Assembly: GCA_000827265.1 (NCBI GenBank)
Contig: KN834860.1
Location: 112,890 to 124,911, forward strand
Length of the DNA: 12,022 nucleotides
Direction: 5' to 3'
Origin: Collybiopsis luxurians FD-317 M1
Lineage: Eukaryota; Basidiomycota; Agaricomycetes; Agaricales; Omphalotaceae
Of the stretch, positions 1 through 7,242 are shown one piece after another (position 1 is the stretch's first letter; each line of letters opens with the position of its first letter). The notes beneath the pieces were generated by a model. That model was not told where the DNA came from and did no database searches. It was given only the letters and a program-made list of their open reading frames with translations. The position numbers and the translations under genes were made by a program.

Positions 1-2006
1 AATATTCAAATAGGCTGTGGCAAATTGTAACGCATCTGCCTGCCGGGTCGAATCATACATCAATACTACGTTAGATATACCACTTTAAAGGTAAAAATAT
101 CAATAACAGCTCGCCCCCACTGAGTTACTTAATCTAAGCTTTCTTGCGTAGGACATGCCGAAAGGTCCTAATGGGGCCCATGGGTCACGATGCATGCAGA
201 ATGAATATGGATTTTATGCCCTTGGGGGAAAATTTGGGGAAGAACGCATGTCAAAGCTCAGGGCGCAGAACTCATCCTTATCGCATCATGTGCCTACAAA
301 CACTGTCCAGCATCAACTGCATTTACGACTACGAGTTGTGGTATAAGTACATGCTATCTGATAAAATACTTTACATACCTGGAATATGATTCGAAATTTC
401 GAATGAGCTCTCAGTGCTAGACTAGATTTTTGCAGATTGAGTTTTGAGCTCTATAAAAACTCATACTGCTCTCGGTTCATTGACAGTGTCGGTGCCTTGG
501 GACTAGCAATGTGATTCTTCCCCGATAAACGAAATCCGCTCAACCCCCACCCATACAGTGTACCAACTCGAAAGCTGGAATCTTATTACATCACAGCCTT
601 GCGGTGGGCTGTCACTAAATGAAACAAACTTATACCTTTAGACTGAATAGAGTAAGGGCCACGGGATTGCGGTTAAGGTGTAAAATGCTGTTTAGATGAT
701 GAAACGAAAGTCTTCTACTCCGAGTCTTGTACAATAGTATAATTTATTGCGAGACTTGAATAGAGAAAAAATTCTGTGTCGCTCGCAGAATTGTAATAAG
801 AGGCGAAGTGTGGCTCTCTGGGTGACTGACGGAGTTTTCCTCAAATTGATGACAGTGAACTTCGTTGACCTGAGACAATGATAACTCCCGGGGACCATCC
901 TGGAAGTCAATAATTTCTCAAATTCGCACAAGGCATCACTGCTTAAACAACTACCCTGCAAGCTATGTCACGATTCCATCCGTCATTAAGGTCCAACCTG
1001 GGCCGAACTCCAGCAATGAGGTTTGAGATCAGTTTCTTTGTTACCTTTTAAATTTCAGAAGCATCGGAAGTCAAGTATGACTAGAAATTGAGATGGCCAT
1101 TCAGAATTGTACTTATGTGCGGCAATTCCGACATGAAACATGCACGCTTTATTAGGGTTCAGTAGTTATAATTGTTGCCCCCTGAAGGATGATGCAGAAA
1201 TGGCGTTCCAAATGTAATTTTCATGTCAGTAATGACACGACCACCCCATCCGTCTGGATATTGTATGACTTTTGCTGTTCATATGTCAAGTATAATTGTT
1301 GAAAGGGAGGACATTCACACTGTGGGTCCGAGATGGGATGATCAACGCCGTACAGGCTCGCACGCGACCTCTTCGGCATTGACGGTGACAGCAGATACTC
1401 GGGAACCAGTCCCACATGGATAGTAATTCTTGGACTGCTGTTATTCTATGCAAGGCTTATCGCTTCGGACACTTTCTCAGCAAAACTATTAACTCCATGG
1501 AAGGAAATCGTTAGTCGAATGAAAATTTATTGCTAATTCACAGCTTTTCATGACATGACAAGCTGTTAGATCTCTTTGCACTCTTACCAACCAGTGATAT
1601 TGTTATTAAAAAATGTATTCTGCGTTCGTTTTAGGTCCGAAGCAGAGTAGTAAATCCCCTTGCAAGTTGTGGAATCTCAAAAGGTTAAAATTGCTACGTA
1701 GTTCTTCACCACTCGAAAAGTTAGCTTGTCAGAGCAGGGAAATGCGCGAATAATCCATGAACCTGAGCCAAAACTCTAAACCTGCCTCTGGGTTCTTGAA
1801 CCGGTGACAGAAGACACTGATCAGGTCAGGCTCAATCTGAGTCTTTCTTTTGCTTGGGCTCGTTTAAGGCTTTTGGACTGTTGAGAATGTGCGAGAAGGT
1901 ACTTACACATTCTAGGAGCGACTCAAGCAGTGCTCCATTGTTTTCTTAGTAATCTCTTTAATTGTTATCGAAATTAGTAGAATATTCTAGATGTAATTAC
2001 TCTAGG
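1..2006. other. Intergenic region with no recognisable gene
   Basis: This stretch holds only short open frames, all under 90 codons. They lack a recognisable domain, and several rely on non-ATG starts. I see no tRNA, rRNA, transposase motif or long repeat. The only structure noted is a 16-bp perfect palindrome at 389-404. A multi-exon gene with very short exons cannot be excluded by eye. Confidence 0.5.
389..404. repeat. 16-bp perfect palindrome
   Basis: The segment ATTCGAAATTTCGAAT reads identically on both strands. It lies in otherwise featureless sequence. It could be a dimeric transcription-factor site, but a 16-bp palindrome is expected by chance in roughly one in five windows of this size, so no function is claimed. 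Confidence 0.5.
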
Positions 2007-2014
2007 TATAAAAG
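2007..2014 (+). promoter_or_regulatory. TATA box upstream of the candidate 84-aa gene
   Basis: TATAAAAG stands 79 nt before an ATG at 2086. The stretch just before the ATG is pyrimidine-rich (CCTTTTCTC) and ends AACATGG, an acceptable eukaryotic start context. The assignment depends on the ORF being real. Confidence 0.35.
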
Positions 2015-2085
2015 ATGTACGTAGAGTAGCTAAACAAAAAGAAGTTTTACTATTCCTAAAGTACTTGCCATAACCTTTTCTCAAC

Positions 2086-2340
2086 ATGGACCGATCCTTG
2101 TGTTTGTCATATTTTCACATAACTTCTTCCCGCTTACGATCATATGGTTCTTTCTACTGGAATCTGTCAACCGGACTGTACTTAATTCTACCGATACTTA
2201 CACTGCGATCTGAGTCGGAGCAAGAGTCGGAGAGTGATGATTTCTTTCAAATCAACCTAAGCATGAGGTTATTCTGTACCAGTTGCAAAGAGCTATGGAA
2301 TTTCCTCGAAGTGCACGGTAGAGGTCGTGTTTTGTCTTGA
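2086..2340 (+). CDS. Candidate 84-aa protein of unknown function
   Basis: The product is not recognised. It is listed because it combines an ATG in good context with a TATAAAAG box 79 nt upstream, which most short frames here lack. The N-terminal half is rich in Ser, Tyr, Leu and Arg, and a hydrophobic run (TGLYLILPILTL) sits around residues 29-41. An acidic patch (ESEQESESDD) follows at about 43-52, then a CTSC motif near residue 65. No signal peptide or catalytic motif is evident. There is no second copy in the window, so codon-level conservation cannot be tested. It may be a first exon, or a chance ORF. Confidence 0.25.
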   Translation: MDRSLCLSYFHITSSRLRSYGSFYWNLSTGLYLILPILTLRSESEQESESDDFFQINLSMRLFCTSCKELWNFLEVHGRGRVLS

Positions 2341-2877
2341 TAACATAGTACATTAAAACTCGTATATCTCATAGGTTTACCTCCCACCACTTTTGTCCGT
2401 ATCCTGATTGGATTAGCAAGACATATTCATGTTAATTAGGACGATTTATAGTATAAACTCTTGTTGGTTCGAGGGGAAGTAAATTTTATATAATTGATTT
2501 TGTTCCGAGCAAAGATCCAGAATGCAGTATTGATACAGGAATACGTGTGAATAAGTGGAGGACCCTGTTCTCATTGACCGTCCCTTAGTCGGTTCGCCAT
2601 TTTCAGAAAGAATTCGAGTTGAATTGGTTCGTTTCCCGGGCTCAGACGATCGTGACTATAATAGGCTTCTATGACCAGGGCGTTCCGGAAACACTTGTCC
2701 AGTTAGGTGCATCAAGGCCTGCAAAGAAGACGGAGGATAAGGTATCTCAATGGGTACAAACCACCCCATTTTCGGTCTAGTGCACCTCAAGTTCGAAATG
2801 AGACAGATTCAGGACATTTCGATTTTTCGAGTCCGCAGTAATTATAGCGTAAAATCATACCTCTCGAGTTGCATGCA
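2341..2877. other. Spacer upstream of small-peptide gene 1
   Basis: No gene is seen. The last hundred or so bases presumably contain the upstream promoter of the small-peptide gene. Away from the TATA-like element they do not align obviously with the region upstream of the paralogous copy, so no further regulatory site is called. Confidence 0.4.
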
Positions 2878-2906
2878 GAATAAAAGGTCCATCCTATATT
2901 GCATCT
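2878..2906 (+). promoter_or_regulatory. Core promoter of small-peptide gene 1
   Basis: GAATAAAAGG (2878-2887) is a TATA-like element, followed 21 nt from its start by TTGCATCT and a C/T-rich tract. The same two motifs with the same 21-nt spacing occur at 6115 and 6136 before the paralogous gene, while the sequence between and around them has diverged. That pattern suggests a TATA box and an initiator or leader region. The ATG follows 129 nt after the start of the TATA-like element. Confidence 0.55.
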
Positions 2907-3006
2907 ACCCTCCATTACTTTCCCAGTCGGTTGCCCCACACAGTTGTCTCTTACCTACTCAACCCCAATGTTTTTCTTCTCGCCCATTTCAGCCCTTTAC
3001 ATTGAC

Positions 3007-3180
3007 ATGTGTACGCCATTCTTGAGTTCATCCGCGTCTCCGTCGACCTACTCGCTCGTGTTTTTCGATGACGACGAGCCTTCCACAAAATGTTACGGTA
3101 GTGATAGCCCTGATGGCGCTACTTGCTGTGCTTGTGGCTGGACCAACGCCCATGCACCCAACTGCCCTTTCAAGTCCTAA
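3007..3180 (+). CDS. Small cysteine-bearing peptide, duplicate 1 (57 aa)
   Basis: Function is unknown and no family was recognised. The single exon encodes 57 residues. The N-terminus (MCTPFLSSS...) is variable, followed by a TYSLV motif near residues 14-18, an acidic stretch (DDDE) at about 21-24, and a C-terminus with C40, C41, C43 and C53 ending WTNAHAPNCPFKS. No signal peptide or membrane segment is seen. The start is chosen because it aligns with the ATG of the paralogue at 6232; longer in-frame readings need non-ATG starts. The two genes share 20 of the last 21 residues, yet seven of those codons differ silently and both keep the stop codon position, direct evidence of purifying selection in this frame. 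A C-x2-C-x5-H-x3-C arrangement resembles, but does not match, a CCHC zinc knuckle. The C-terminus is not a canonical CaaX box. Confidence 0.7.
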   Translation: MCTPFLSSSASPSTYSLVFFDDDEPSTKCYGSDSPDGATCCACGWTNAHAPNCPFKS

Positions 3181-3195
3181 ATAACGAAATGTCAG

Positions 3196-3257
3196 GTAGG
3201 TCTTAGTGACTGTTTGTTTTAGACCAGAACGGATTTGACGCCATTTTCTCCATCCAG
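3196..3257 (+). other. Possible 3'-UTR intron of small-peptide gene 1
   Basis: CAG|GTAGGT lies exactly 15 nt after the stop codon, the same spacing as CAG|GTATGT in the paralogue. A plausible acceptor, CCATCCAG, ends at 3257 and gives a 62-nt intron. The donor is better supported than the acceptor because its position is conserved. RNA evidence would decide. Confidence 0.3.
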
Positions 3258-3380
3258 TTTTGGCTTTTCTATCTGCTTTGTAATTTGGTTTTCCATTCCT
3301 TGGGTGTCACTGGGTCCTCGTTGCTTCGCTTTGTTCATTTGCTGGACCATTTTTGACCTGCTTTTGTCTTTTGCTTCAAG

Positions 3381-3445
3381 AGGGAAGTTGGATGAAGAGG
3401 GAAAAGGCACAGGAAAGAAGACGCAAAGGAAGGAAGAGAAGGCGA
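3381..3445 (+). repeat. Purine-rich tract downstream of gene 1
   Basis: A run dominated by G and A, with AGGAAAGAAG and AAGGAAGG units, starts about 200 nt after the stop codon. A comparable tract rich in GGAAGGAAG lies about 190 nt after the stop of the paralogous gene (6565-6620). It probably marks continued homology of the duplication. No function is evident. Confidence 0.4.
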
Positions 3446-3540
3446 TAATTGTTCTATTTTACATAGGACATCATTTCCTGCCTTATATTATTGTCAATTC
3501 AAATTTTCTGTTCGGCGCTGCTCTTCTTCTCAGTTTTTAG

Positions 3541-4303
3541 GCCACATATTCCAATCGAATACCAGTGCGAGCATTGTTAAAACTGTATACACAATCACTT
3601 AATTTAGAACTTGCAATAACAAGATGATTTGTATAATATCATTGTTCTTAGTTGCACAGATACTCGCATTTCCTGCCTTGTCTTTTACTTATCGTGCCAA
3701 ATCTGAACCATGAATCATCTAATCTGGAAGCAGTATATGTCATTGGTCAAAGCCGGAAATATAACTCACTTCCAATTGGGTGCTCACTAATTGGAGTATC
3801 GGGTGATGACTGTCTTCTCTTTTTTTTTTTGTTGTTATTTTCACGCCGCAACGTTGATTCTTCTACGTTATTGAATATAGAGTGTTCGCAGATACAACAA
3901 CACTGCAGATCAGCGCTTTCACATCTAATGAATATTTTAATCCGCGTTTATAGTAAAGGTAAACGTTATCCGACTCTCATTCATTGTGGAATCGTGCACT
4001 AATCACTTCAAGCGAGCAACGTTGCAGCCACTCCAATTAGATCTAGCTCTAGGCTGGTTTTAATCTCACGAAATGACTCAGAACATTTCCGAATGCCAAA
4101 TACAGCAACGGGAATCAAGTACAGGGCCATTGGAAGACAACTTTCCGCTGGAAGTTCCGTGTACGTACTGGGCGGCGGACATGCGGAAACGATAGAACGA
4201 AGAAAATAGGATGAGATTCAATGGAAAGTAGTACGGTCTGGATAGATATAGCCGTATCAAGCTGAGAGTCTCATAGACCACTTGACACCCTGCCGTTGGT
4301 AGT
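3541..4303. other. Intergenic region within duplicate 1
   Basis: No supportable gene was found. A frame of 116 codons at 3652-4002 starts at a non-ATG codon, crosses a run of more than ten T residues near 3821 and shows no motif. The equivalent interval in duplicate 2 is about 470 bp shorter between the small gene and the conserved hairpin, so insertions or deletions have occurred here. Confidence 0.4.
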
Positions 4304-4339
4304 GGGCCAACGCTGCCGCGTGGCAGTTACTCGTGCCCT
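4304..4339. repeat. Conserved 36-bp block, duplicate 1 copy
   Basis: The block beginning GGGCCAACGCT and ending ACTCGTGCCCT recurs at 7099-7133 with one gap and a few substitutions. It contains a perfect short hairpin here (CTGCC-GCGT-GGCAG, 4313-4326) that is lost in the other copy. It opens a GC-rich patch running to about 4395 in AT-rich surroundings. It marks shared ancestry of the two downstream regions. Confidence 0.55.
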
Positions 4340-4486
4340 GCGCGGTGGCGCCGATGAGTAGAGTCTGGTGACTCGAACGCCACCTCCTCCCAACTTAGTC
4401 TAGACTTGAAATGGATTGTGATTTATTATGATGACCATTTTAATACATTACTTTGTGTCATCACTATTACACCATTAATATAAAAT

Positions 4487-4506
4487 TGCCTGTTAAGGAT
4501 CAGGCA
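4487..4506. repeat. Conserved stem-loop, duplicate 1 copy
   Basis: TGCCTG and CAGGCA form a 6-bp perfect stem around the loop TTAAGGAT. The copy at 7243-7262 has an identical stem with a different loop (CCTTGGAT), both followed by CAGAATT. Stem retention with a changed loop suggests a structural role or an old repeat end, but the stem is short. Confidence 0.5.
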
Positions 4507-4541
4507 CAGAATTCACCACCACAAAACTCGGCATTCCATTA

Positions 4542-5241
4542 CTATGGTTCGCAGGGATATGAAAGGGACAGGGATATGAAATATTGTGAAAAAATGCGTT
4601 TTAAGTGCCTTCCACAATTTTTTGATAGATTCATCAAGTAGTATTTATGAATCTCAGATACTTGACAGAGCTGTTTTTCGATACCAGTGACTATGGTGGC
4701 CTGAACTTCGACGAGATTGATGTGCATACCCCCATCAAATTCTCAGGAACATAAGAATGTGAATAGAAAAGAGAGGGATTGGGAGGGACGAACATGAGAT
4801 ATAATAGCAAGGGGCTTAATTCTCAATTTTCTAAGCAAAATATGGGGTACAGTGCGATCCGCAGACAAAACAAAAAAAACGGGTACTCTGACGTGACAAG
4901 GGTTTGTGCTGCGCATTGGGGCATCGAAATGAGATCGGCACCCATTGCGTAAGCACTGAGTGAAAACTTGATCTCTCACCTCTAACGTTGATTACGCCGA
5001 TTACGCCGCTCTGCCGCTGTCCGGCCTTATGTGACAGATCCGTGACCAGCAGCCATCAGAATCTTTCATATCCCTGTTTTTGCTCGGTCACTGCCCGACA
5101 CGACGAGTAAATTCAAGAAAAATACCATAAATTCAGACTGGGGGTTTTCAAGTGGTAAGCTTTGATTGTTCTATTTAGATTTTTGAGATACCTACTGATT
5201 GTTTCAGTATAAAGAATATTTCATATCCCTGCGAACCATAG
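4542..5241 (+). mobile_element. Non-autonomous pogo-like element, 700-bp deletion derivative
   Basis: The element is bounded by perfect 23-bp terminal inverted repeats beginning CTATGGTTCGCAGGG and flanked by TA on both sides (4540-4541 and 5242-5243), the usual pogo/Tc1-type target duplication. Positions 4542 to about 4948 match the transposase 5' end of the full-length element (11140 down to about 10715), and about 4949-5241 match its other end (about 7978 down to 7686). The internal 2.7 kb, including the whole coding region, is missing, with a few bases of microhomology (ATTG) at the junction. It lies in opposite orientation to the full-length copy. It carries no usable gene, so it could move only if transposase were supplied in trans. 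It keeps CpGs that are TpG or CpA in the full-length copy. Confidence 0.9.
4552..4581 (+). repeat. Tandem pair of 13-bp subterminal motifs
   Basis: CAGGGATATGAAA occurs at 4552-4564 (within the terminal repeat) and again at 4569-4581. The same motif is inverted at 5064-5076 and 5219-5231. The full-length element has the same arrangement: 7696-7708, 7850-7862, and inverted at 11101-11113 and 11118-11130. Repeats of this kind are likely transposase-binding sites. This is inferred from position and copy number. Confidence 0.65.
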
Positions 5242-5402
5242 TACATTCCATGCACTCGTAATCAATATTGTATTGTATTCCTTTCACTCTGTGAGGAGTA
5301 TCTTAATTCATGAATTGGTCTAAATTTAAATGTGATGCCAATTTGTTTGAATACGAATATTTTGTTTGCGAAACACCTGTCTATATAGGAAACTTCCGCA
5401 TG

Positions 5403-5528
5403 AGTAACAGGTTCATTGTACCCGACGTTGGCATTTGTCAATGTCTGCAATCCGTCCGCGGAGAAAATCAATCATTAGTTACAGGTTCATTCTACCCGAT
5501 TCTGGCATTGGTCAATATCTGCAACATT
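5403..5528. repeat. Imperfect direct repeat, 52-bp units, 74-bp period
   Basis: The units at 5403-5454 and 5477-5528 share AACAGGTTCATT/TACAGGTTCATT, ACCCGA, TGGCATT, GTCAAT and TCTGCAA in the same order, with scattered substitutions. They are not parts of the terminal repeats of the nearby element. The origin is probably a local duplication. Confidence 0.65.
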
Positions 5529-5651
5529 TGCAATCTCAGTTGTGCGCCCTGTGCATGGCTAACTTTCCAAGTTTGTATATGTGACTTGTGTGGTATTTCG
5601 AGGAAGCGTTCCTCTCGCATTCATTGGTTTTTCCCAGAAGGAAATACTTAA

Positions 5652-5793
5652 CTTCTATTGAGAGCACCAATCTGTCCGGGTCTTTTTCTTCCATTTGAAT
5701 GATTCTCGTAGTTGGGTCAATTATGTCAAAGTAAGCTGCATCTCTAAATGGGATCCCTTTAGTAGATAAATCCACTGGAATACTTTTCAAATG
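5652..5793 (-). CDS. Possible internal exon of an unrecognised minus-strand gene
   Basis: The minus-strand frame in this interval reads as an ordinary soluble protein segment, with SIPVDLSTKGIPFRD followed by AYFDIIDPTTRIIQMEEKD and DRLVLSIE. The upstream edge falls right after TTAG, a possible acceptor, and the downstream edge falls at GAA|GTTAAGT, a possible donor. There is no ATG at the start and no domain I recognise. Neighbouring exons were not found with confidence: a short open stretch before GTAACG near 5880 is one candidate. It could be a real exon, a transposon relic or chance. Confidence 0.2.
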
Positions 5794-6114
5794 CTAACCC
5801 ACACTACGCCGAAACTTCAGTTATGCATCATTCGTATCAGGTTTCACAATCGCAACACCGGAAATGCCGCGTTACTCGGCCGCCACACCCGATCGGTGAG
5901 GAAACTAAATCTGTTGTGTGAACTATTTAGTCACACATACTCCGACTTGGTTAACATTAGGTCGGAACTGACTTATCTTCATAGGTATATTTGGTGAAAA
6001 GTGTGAAAAATTATATCATATGTCAGCACAAATTTCAGGGAAAGTATAGTTTGAGTTTTGTTCAAGAAAGTCAGTGGGATCAATTTTCACTTGTGATCTT
6101 TGTTCTATTCCTTG

Positions 6115-6143
6115 GAATAAAAGGCCCATGTCGTGTTGCATCT
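6115..6143 (+). promoter_or_regulatory. Core promoter of small-peptide gene 2
   Basis: GAATAAAAGG at 6115-6124 and TTGCATCT at 6136-6143 repeat the motif pair and 21-nt spacing found before gene 1. A C-rich tract (TTTCCCCC) follows. The ATG lies 117 nt after the start of the TATA-like element. Conservation in otherwise diverged flanks supports a promoter role. Confidence 0.55.
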
Positions 6144-6231
6144 TTCCCCCACTCGACTACCCAACGCAATTGTCATACCTTCATCCAACCAGCCTTTCTG
6201 CTTCTCACATATCATAACTCTCAACATCGCA

Positions 6232-6384
6232 ATGCACGCGTCGTTCCCCTACTTGAGCACTTACTCGCTTGTCTTGCCTAATGGCAATGAGTCCTCCCAT
6301 AAAAATTTCAATGATAATGGTGCTACTTGCGGCGCTTGCGGTTGGACCAATGCCCATGCTCCCAATTGCCCTTTCAAGTCTTGA
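6232..6384 (+). CDS. Small cysteine-bearing peptide, duplicate 2 (50 aa)
   Basis: This is the paralogue of the gene at 3007, on the same strand 3.2 kb downstream, and its function is likewise unknown. The 50 residues start MHASFPYLSTYSLVLP; the middle (about 16-29) is hydrophilic and Asn-rich and unlike the other copy. The C-terminus has C33, C36, H42 and C46 and again ends WTNAHAPNCPFKS. Over the last 21 codons the only amino-acid difference from gene 1 is Gly here for Cys41 there. In the shared TYSLV motif three of five codons differ silently. No signal peptide, transmembrane segment or CaaX ending is present. The conserved core promoter, start, stop and downstream donor suggest both copies are, or recently were, functional genes. 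Confidence 0.7.
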   Translation: MHASFPYLSTYSLVLPNGNESSHKNFNDNGATCGACGWTNAHAPNCPFKS

Positions 6385-6399
6385 ATAGAGAAGTGACAG

Positions 6400-6457
6400 G
6401 TATGTGCCGGTGAATGAATGCCTTGGAATGAGGTTAAACCAGCTTTTTCTTTCCAAG
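6400..6457 (+). other. Possible 3'-UTR intron of small-peptide gene 2
   Basis: CAG|GTATGT, a strong fungal donor consensus, lies 15 nt after the stop codon as in gene 1. A possible branch region (GGTTAAAC) is followed by a pyrimidine tract and CCAAG ending at 6457, giving a 58-nt intron. A nearer AG at 6442 is an alternative acceptor. Confidence 0.35.
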
Positions 6458-6564
6458 TCTCTGCTCACGTCTTTATTCCATCATTATTGGTTTATTTCAT
6501 CGTTTGGATATCCTCAATATCCTATTTATGAGTTAGGCCTATCTTGAAAATTGAAGGATTTATC

Positions 6565-6620
6565 AAGTGACGGAGATAGGGAGTGGAAGGAAGAATGGGA
6601 GTAGGAAGGAAGAATATATA
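6565..6620 (+). repeat. Purine-rich tract downstream of gene 2
   Basis: The stretch is dominated by G and A, with GGAAGGAAGAAT occurring twice. It lies at nearly the same distance from the stop codon as the tract at 3381-3445 in duplicate 1, consistent with extended homology between the two regions. Confidence 0.4.
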
Positions 6621-7098
6621 CTGTCATTGTCCCTACCGTCCTGCATCTAGTATACTTTGTTTCTCCCTGCATCACTGACATGATTGAGTTCAGTTATCCA
6701 CTCAAATTTTAACTCACAGAGTAAATATGACTGTCTTTGAGAATTGAAACATATGGCATTGTAATTCATTCAGTTTTGCTTGCCGTTCCTGCCAAATTTT
6801 GCTGGCTCAATATCAAAGAGCAGCCAAAGTTACTTACAAGTCACAAGTTGTAATGGGTTTTGCCGCAAGCCAGGGTTTTTATCAGCGGCATGCTATTTCG
6901 GGCATATCGGGCAAGTTGGACAAGTTAATGCTTCATACCTAGCCTCTGGTGTTCATGTATTCACCGCCGTTCAATTTGTAGAACTCGCTGGAATGATTGA
7001 AGAGAGTGTAATGTTTAATAAATGAGAGTTTGGGACATTTTTCATTGTGTATTTTCGCTAAGTTCCTCGAAAGAGCAGTGAGTAACTTGATGCAAAAT
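6621..7098. other. Intergenic region within duplicate 2
   Basis: No supportable gene was found. An 81-codon frame at 6780-7025 (ending GMIEESVMFNK) begins at a non-ATG codon and matches nothing recognisable. AATAAA overlaps its end near 7017, which could be a polyadenylation signal or chance. Confidence 0.35.
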
Positions 7099-7133
7099 GG
7101 GCCAACGCTAATGCATGGCAGGACTCGTGCCCT
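7099..7133. repeat. Conserved 36-bp block, duplicate 2 copy
   Basis: This is the partner of 4304-4339. GGGCCAACGCT, TGGCAG and ACTCGTGCCCT are kept, and the internal hairpin has been lost by substitution. Several differences replace CpG of the other copy with TpG or CpA. Confidence 0.55.
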
Positions 7134-7242
7134 TTTCAGTAGTTGGAATAAATTACATACCTCGCAGATCCTGGATCATCAATTTAAGTAATCAAAACTA
7201 ACAAAAATTGTGTAAATTGCAAAAATTAGATCAATTTAAAAT

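Larger units (their letters stand above)
5262..6114. other. Region between the duplicated blocks
   Basis: This spacer follows the 3' boundary of duplicate 1, where the two copies stop aligning after CACTCGTAA. It contains a 74-bp-period repeat pair and a possible minus-strand exon, both listed separately. A 113-codon plus-strand frame at 5310-5651 passes through the repeat, but the 74-bp period is not a multiple of three, so the two units are read in different frames and the frame is not convincing. Confidence 0.4.

Noticed and set aside
3124..3177. CCHC zinc knuckle of Gag or MULE proteins
   Set aside because: The histidine is displaced by one residue (x5-H-x3 instead of x4-H-x4), no flanking transposon domain is present, and silent-site conservation between copies argues for a standalone peptide.
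3235..3540. 101-codon plus-strand hydrophobic ORF
   Set aside because: It starts at a non-ATG codon, overlaps the probable 3'-UTR intron and purine-rich tract of small gene 1, and has no counterpart in the collinear region of duplicate 2.
4330..4395. tRNA-like segment (GACTCGAAC on plus, GTTCGAGTC on minus)
   Set aside because: The T-loop-like string is not within a 5-bp stem, and no acceptor stem, D arm or anticodon arm can be folded at proper spacing on either strand.
4743..4979. 78-codon minus-strand ORF in the 700-bp element
   Set aside because: It lies in the noncoding leader shared with the full-length element, and the matching interval there reads differently.
5528..5600. Possible third, decayed copy of the small-peptide tail (CAPCAW near 5540)
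   Set aside because: Only C-x2-C-x-W is shared; the rest of the tail, the promoter pair and the stop context are absent, so the match is most likely chance.
3007..6384. Small peptides as classical basidiomycete mating pheromone precursors
   Set aside because: Size and lack of a signal peptide fit, but both end CPFKS instead of a four-residue CaaX box, and no STE3-like receptor is visible in the window. It is kept only as a speculative alternative in the findings.
6205..6468. 87-codon minus-strand ORF
   Set aside because: It is the antisense shadow of small-peptide gene 2, whose third-position substitution pattern identifies the plus-strand frame as the coding one.
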